From: Desulfobulbaceae bacterium
GTDB lineage: Bacteria; Desulfobacterota; Desulfobulbia; Desulfobulbales; Desulfocapsaceae
NCBI GenBank assembly: GCA_004796425.1
Contig: QZLB01000008.1
Location: forward strand, 1-64,000
DNA length: 64,000 bases
Reading direction: 5' to 3'
The first letter of the stretch is position 1; each line of letters opens with the position of its first letter. The notes beneath the pieces were generated by a model that searched no databases, was not told where the DNA came from, and was given only the letters and a program-made list of their open reading frames with translations. The position numbers and the translations under genes are program-made. Of this stretch, positions 62,424-64,000 are shown piece after piece.

Positions 62424-63122
62424 TTATGTTTTTATTAGAGCGGGTCGTTGGCCAAATATGGCAGTACCAACCCTGATTATCGTAGCACCCTCTTCAATCG
62501 CCAGGTGAAAATCGCCAGACATTCCCATGGATAGTTCAAAACCCTCGGCGGGTAGCAACCCTTTTTCCTGTAAGCGCTCGCCAATGTTCCTGAGCGAGCG
62601 AAAATAGGATCTGGTTTCCGCTTCATCATCGGTAAAGGGTGGCATGGTCATCAGTCCTTCAAGTTTTAGACGATCCAGACCGTTCACATATTCGGCCAGT
62701 GATTCGACTTCCTTCGGATCGATTCCCGACTTCGCCTCGTCATTACCAACATTCACCTGAATCAATACCGACAGTTTTTTTCGATCATCCGGTACATACT
62801 TATGTAAAGCTGCGGCAATTTTAGGCCGATCAACAGTTTCTACCATGGCAAAATTTTCAGCTGCCGGTTTTGCCTTGTTGCTTTGCAGATTGCCGATAAA
62901 ATGGAATGCAACCCGGTCTCCCAGTGCTCGTTTTTTTTCTATTGCTTCCTGCAGGTAGTTCTCGCCGAAACGATAATGGCCTGCTTCGGCAGCCTCAACA
63001 ATCGACTCTACCGGGAATCGCTTGGATACAGCCACAAGTTTTATTGTATCAGGGTCCCTATTGCATGTGGCAGCTATTTCAGCAATCTTTTTATGGAGTT
63101 GTACAAGATTTGATTGAATCAT
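62424..63122 (-). CDS. YggS-type pyridoxal-phosphate homeostasis protein
   Basis: The 232-residue protein binds PLP through the lysine in LVAVSKRFP (K34) and has GENYLQEAIEK, FHFIGNLQSNKAK and ELSMGMSGDFHLAIEEGATIIRVG. Family members buffer free PLP and affect amino-acid metabolism without enzymatic activity. It lies between tatD and ugd. Confidence 0.94.
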   Translation of the reverse strand: MIQSNLVQLHKKIAEIAATCNRDPDTIKLVAVSKRFPVESIVEAAEAGHYRFGENYLQEAIEKKRALGDRVAFHFIGNLQSNKAKPAAENFAMVETVDRPKIAAALHKYVPDDRKKLSVLIQVNVGNDEAKSGIDPKEVESLAEYVNGLDRLKLEGLMTMPPFTDDEAETRSYFRSLRNIGERLQEKGLLPAEGFELSMGMSGDFHLAIEEGATIIRVGTAIFGQRPALIKT

Positions 63123-63139
63123 TTTCTGTTTTGGTGGTG

Positions 63140-63961
63140 TTAATCAAACCCCGTGCGGAAAAGAACCATCGTATTTTCAGCTGTTTGCATAGCTACCGTA
63201 TCCACAGGGATATTTCTCAATTTAGCAATAAATTCTGCGATGTAAAGCGTGTAGACAGGTTCATTTCGTTTACCACGATAGGGAACGGGAGCGAGGAAGG
63301 GGCCATCCGTTTCAATGAGCATCGAATCCAGTGGTATCTGAGCGGCTACTTCCTGAAGCTCGGTAGCATTTTTGAAGGTCACAATTCCCGGGATTGATAT
63401 CTTGAAATTCATCGCAATCAATTGCAAAGCAAATTCCAGGTTTCCAGAAAAACAGTGCATCACCCCACCTGCTTCAAGTGGTCCTGCTGCCCTGATAATA
63501 TCCAGGCAGTCAGCATGGGCATCCCGGTCATGTATAACGACCGGTAAGTTCAATGATTTCGCAAGTTCAAGTTGTTGAGTAAAGCATTGTCTCTGAATTG
63601 CAGGAGGAGCATACTGTTTCGCATAATCGAGACCGATTTCTCCATAACCGACAACAAGCGTGGGATTTTTTCTTGCCAACTCGGCGATGGTATCAAGCTG
63701 ATCTGCTGAAACGGATCCCGCATCATGTGGATGAACACCTACAGTGGCCTTGACCATCGGGTATTTTTGAGCAATCTGTACGGCAGCCAACGAACTGGGA
63801 AGATTTGTACCGATGGTAATTATTCCCATGATCTTGTTTGATCTTGCCCTTTCTATGACGCTATCGAGATCATCTTGGTACGGTGCCATTTCAAGATGAC
63901 AGTGTGAGTCTATCAGATAGGTGTGTTCACCTATTGCTGGCAAGGTTTTGCGCTTCTTCAA
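63140..63961 (-). CDS. tatD: TatD family hydrolase
   Basis: The 273-residue metal-dependent hydrolase has LIDSHCHLEM (metal histidines), ATVGVHPHDA, GYGEIGLDYAKQYAP, PVVIHDRDAH, MHCFSGN and IETDGPFLAP. It acts as a DNase or deoxyribonuclease-like enzyme. The TTG at 63961 has GGAGG eight bases upstream and is the likely start, but the frame stays open to the right edge of the window, so a start outside cannot be excluded. Confidence 0.9.
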   Translation of the reverse strand: MKKRKTLPAIGEHTYLIDSHCHLEMAPYQDDLDSVIERARSNKIMGIITIGTNLPSSLAAVQIAQKYPMVKATVGVHPHDAGSVSADQLDTIAELARKNPTLVVGYGEIGLDYAKQYAPPAIQRQCFTQQLELAKSLNLPVVIHDRDAHADCLDIIRAAGPLEAGGVMHCFSGNLEFALQLIAMNFKISIPGIVTFKNATELQEVAAQIPLDSMLIETDGPFLAPVPYRGKRNEPVYTLYIAEFIAKLRNIPVDTVAMQTAENTMVLFRTGFD

Positions 63962-64000
63962 ATATTTATCCTCCAGGCAGCTTTCATAGCAGATTCCCGG

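Noticed and set aside
1-64000. tRNA, rRNA, SRP RNA, tmRNA, insertion sequences and CRISPR arrays
   Set aside because: I scanned the intergenic regions for T-loop motifs, the SRP loop, transposase-like frames and regular short repeats and saw none. A covariance search would be needed to be certain.

Overview
The window looks like chromosomal DNA of a Gram-negative anaerobe of the Desulfobacterota, most likely Desulfobulbales. This is inferred from gene content, not from any search. The pointers are a B12-dependent (class II) ribonucleotide reductase, NifX-like plus DUF134 genes, an NtrYX pair beside DUF4390, a PxxKW cysteine-rich protein, a ferredoxin-fused EtfA, MlaA/MlaC outer-membrane genes and a TIGR03960-type radical SAM protein. 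Coding density is high. I saw no tRNA, rRNA, insertion sequence, prophage or CRISPR array.

Layout. 1-2.2 kb: 3' end of nrdJ, a SEC-C protein and a VanZ-like protein (+). 7.5-2.2 kb (-): DUF4390, ntrY, ntrX and hemB. 7.8-8.6 kb (+): NifX-like and DUF134 genes behind a good sigma70-type promoter. 10.2-8.6 kb (-): prfC. 10.3-12.0 kb (+): rfbB and rfbC. 16.9-12.0 kb (-): DUF2231 protein, phosphoesterase, Ser/Thr kinase with a C-terminal DUF1566 domain, and an HDOD protein with a degenerate kinase-like tail. 24.0-17.1 kb (-): radical SAM protein, TrpB2, D-Ala-D-Ala carboxypeptidase, glycosyltransferase and cytochrome c lipoprotein. 24.2-25.4 kb (+): AMIN protein. 35.0-25.4 kb (-): a thirteen-gene row, ffh-rpsP-khpA-rimM-trmD-RNA methylase-rplS-rnhB-yraN-pdxA-tmk-TPR-lipoprotein.

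35.2-37.7 kb (-): a hybrid histidine kinase and a small membrane protein. 37.8-41.5 kb (+): a NorQ/NorD-type ATPase and VWA pair, then a zinc-ribbon thioredoxin. 42.6-41.5 kb (-): rnd. 42.9-45.0 kb (+): yejB-yejE permeases. 45.4-46.9 kb (+): mlaA and mlaC. 47.1-56.0 kb (+): the lipid operon DUF177-rpmF-plsX-fabH-acd-etfB-etfA-fabG-acpP-fabF-rpiB, closed by a strong terminator. 56.1-57.7 kb (+): nrdR-ribD. 60.4-57.7 kb (-): pilC, an HU/IHF gene and an orphan ParB-like gene. 60.8 kb (+): PxxKW protein. 64.0-61.1 kb (-): tatD, yggS-type gene and ugd.

The most notable arrangement is an acyl-CoA dehydrogenase plus EtfB and ferredoxin-EtfA set between fabH and fabG, where fabD often lies. Other points worth following are the orphan norQD-like pair, a phosphoesterase/kinase/HDOD signalling block, a hairpin that pairs with the ribosome-binding site ahead of DUF177-rpmF, and a ParB-like gene whose start codon sits directly behind the terminator of the HU gene.
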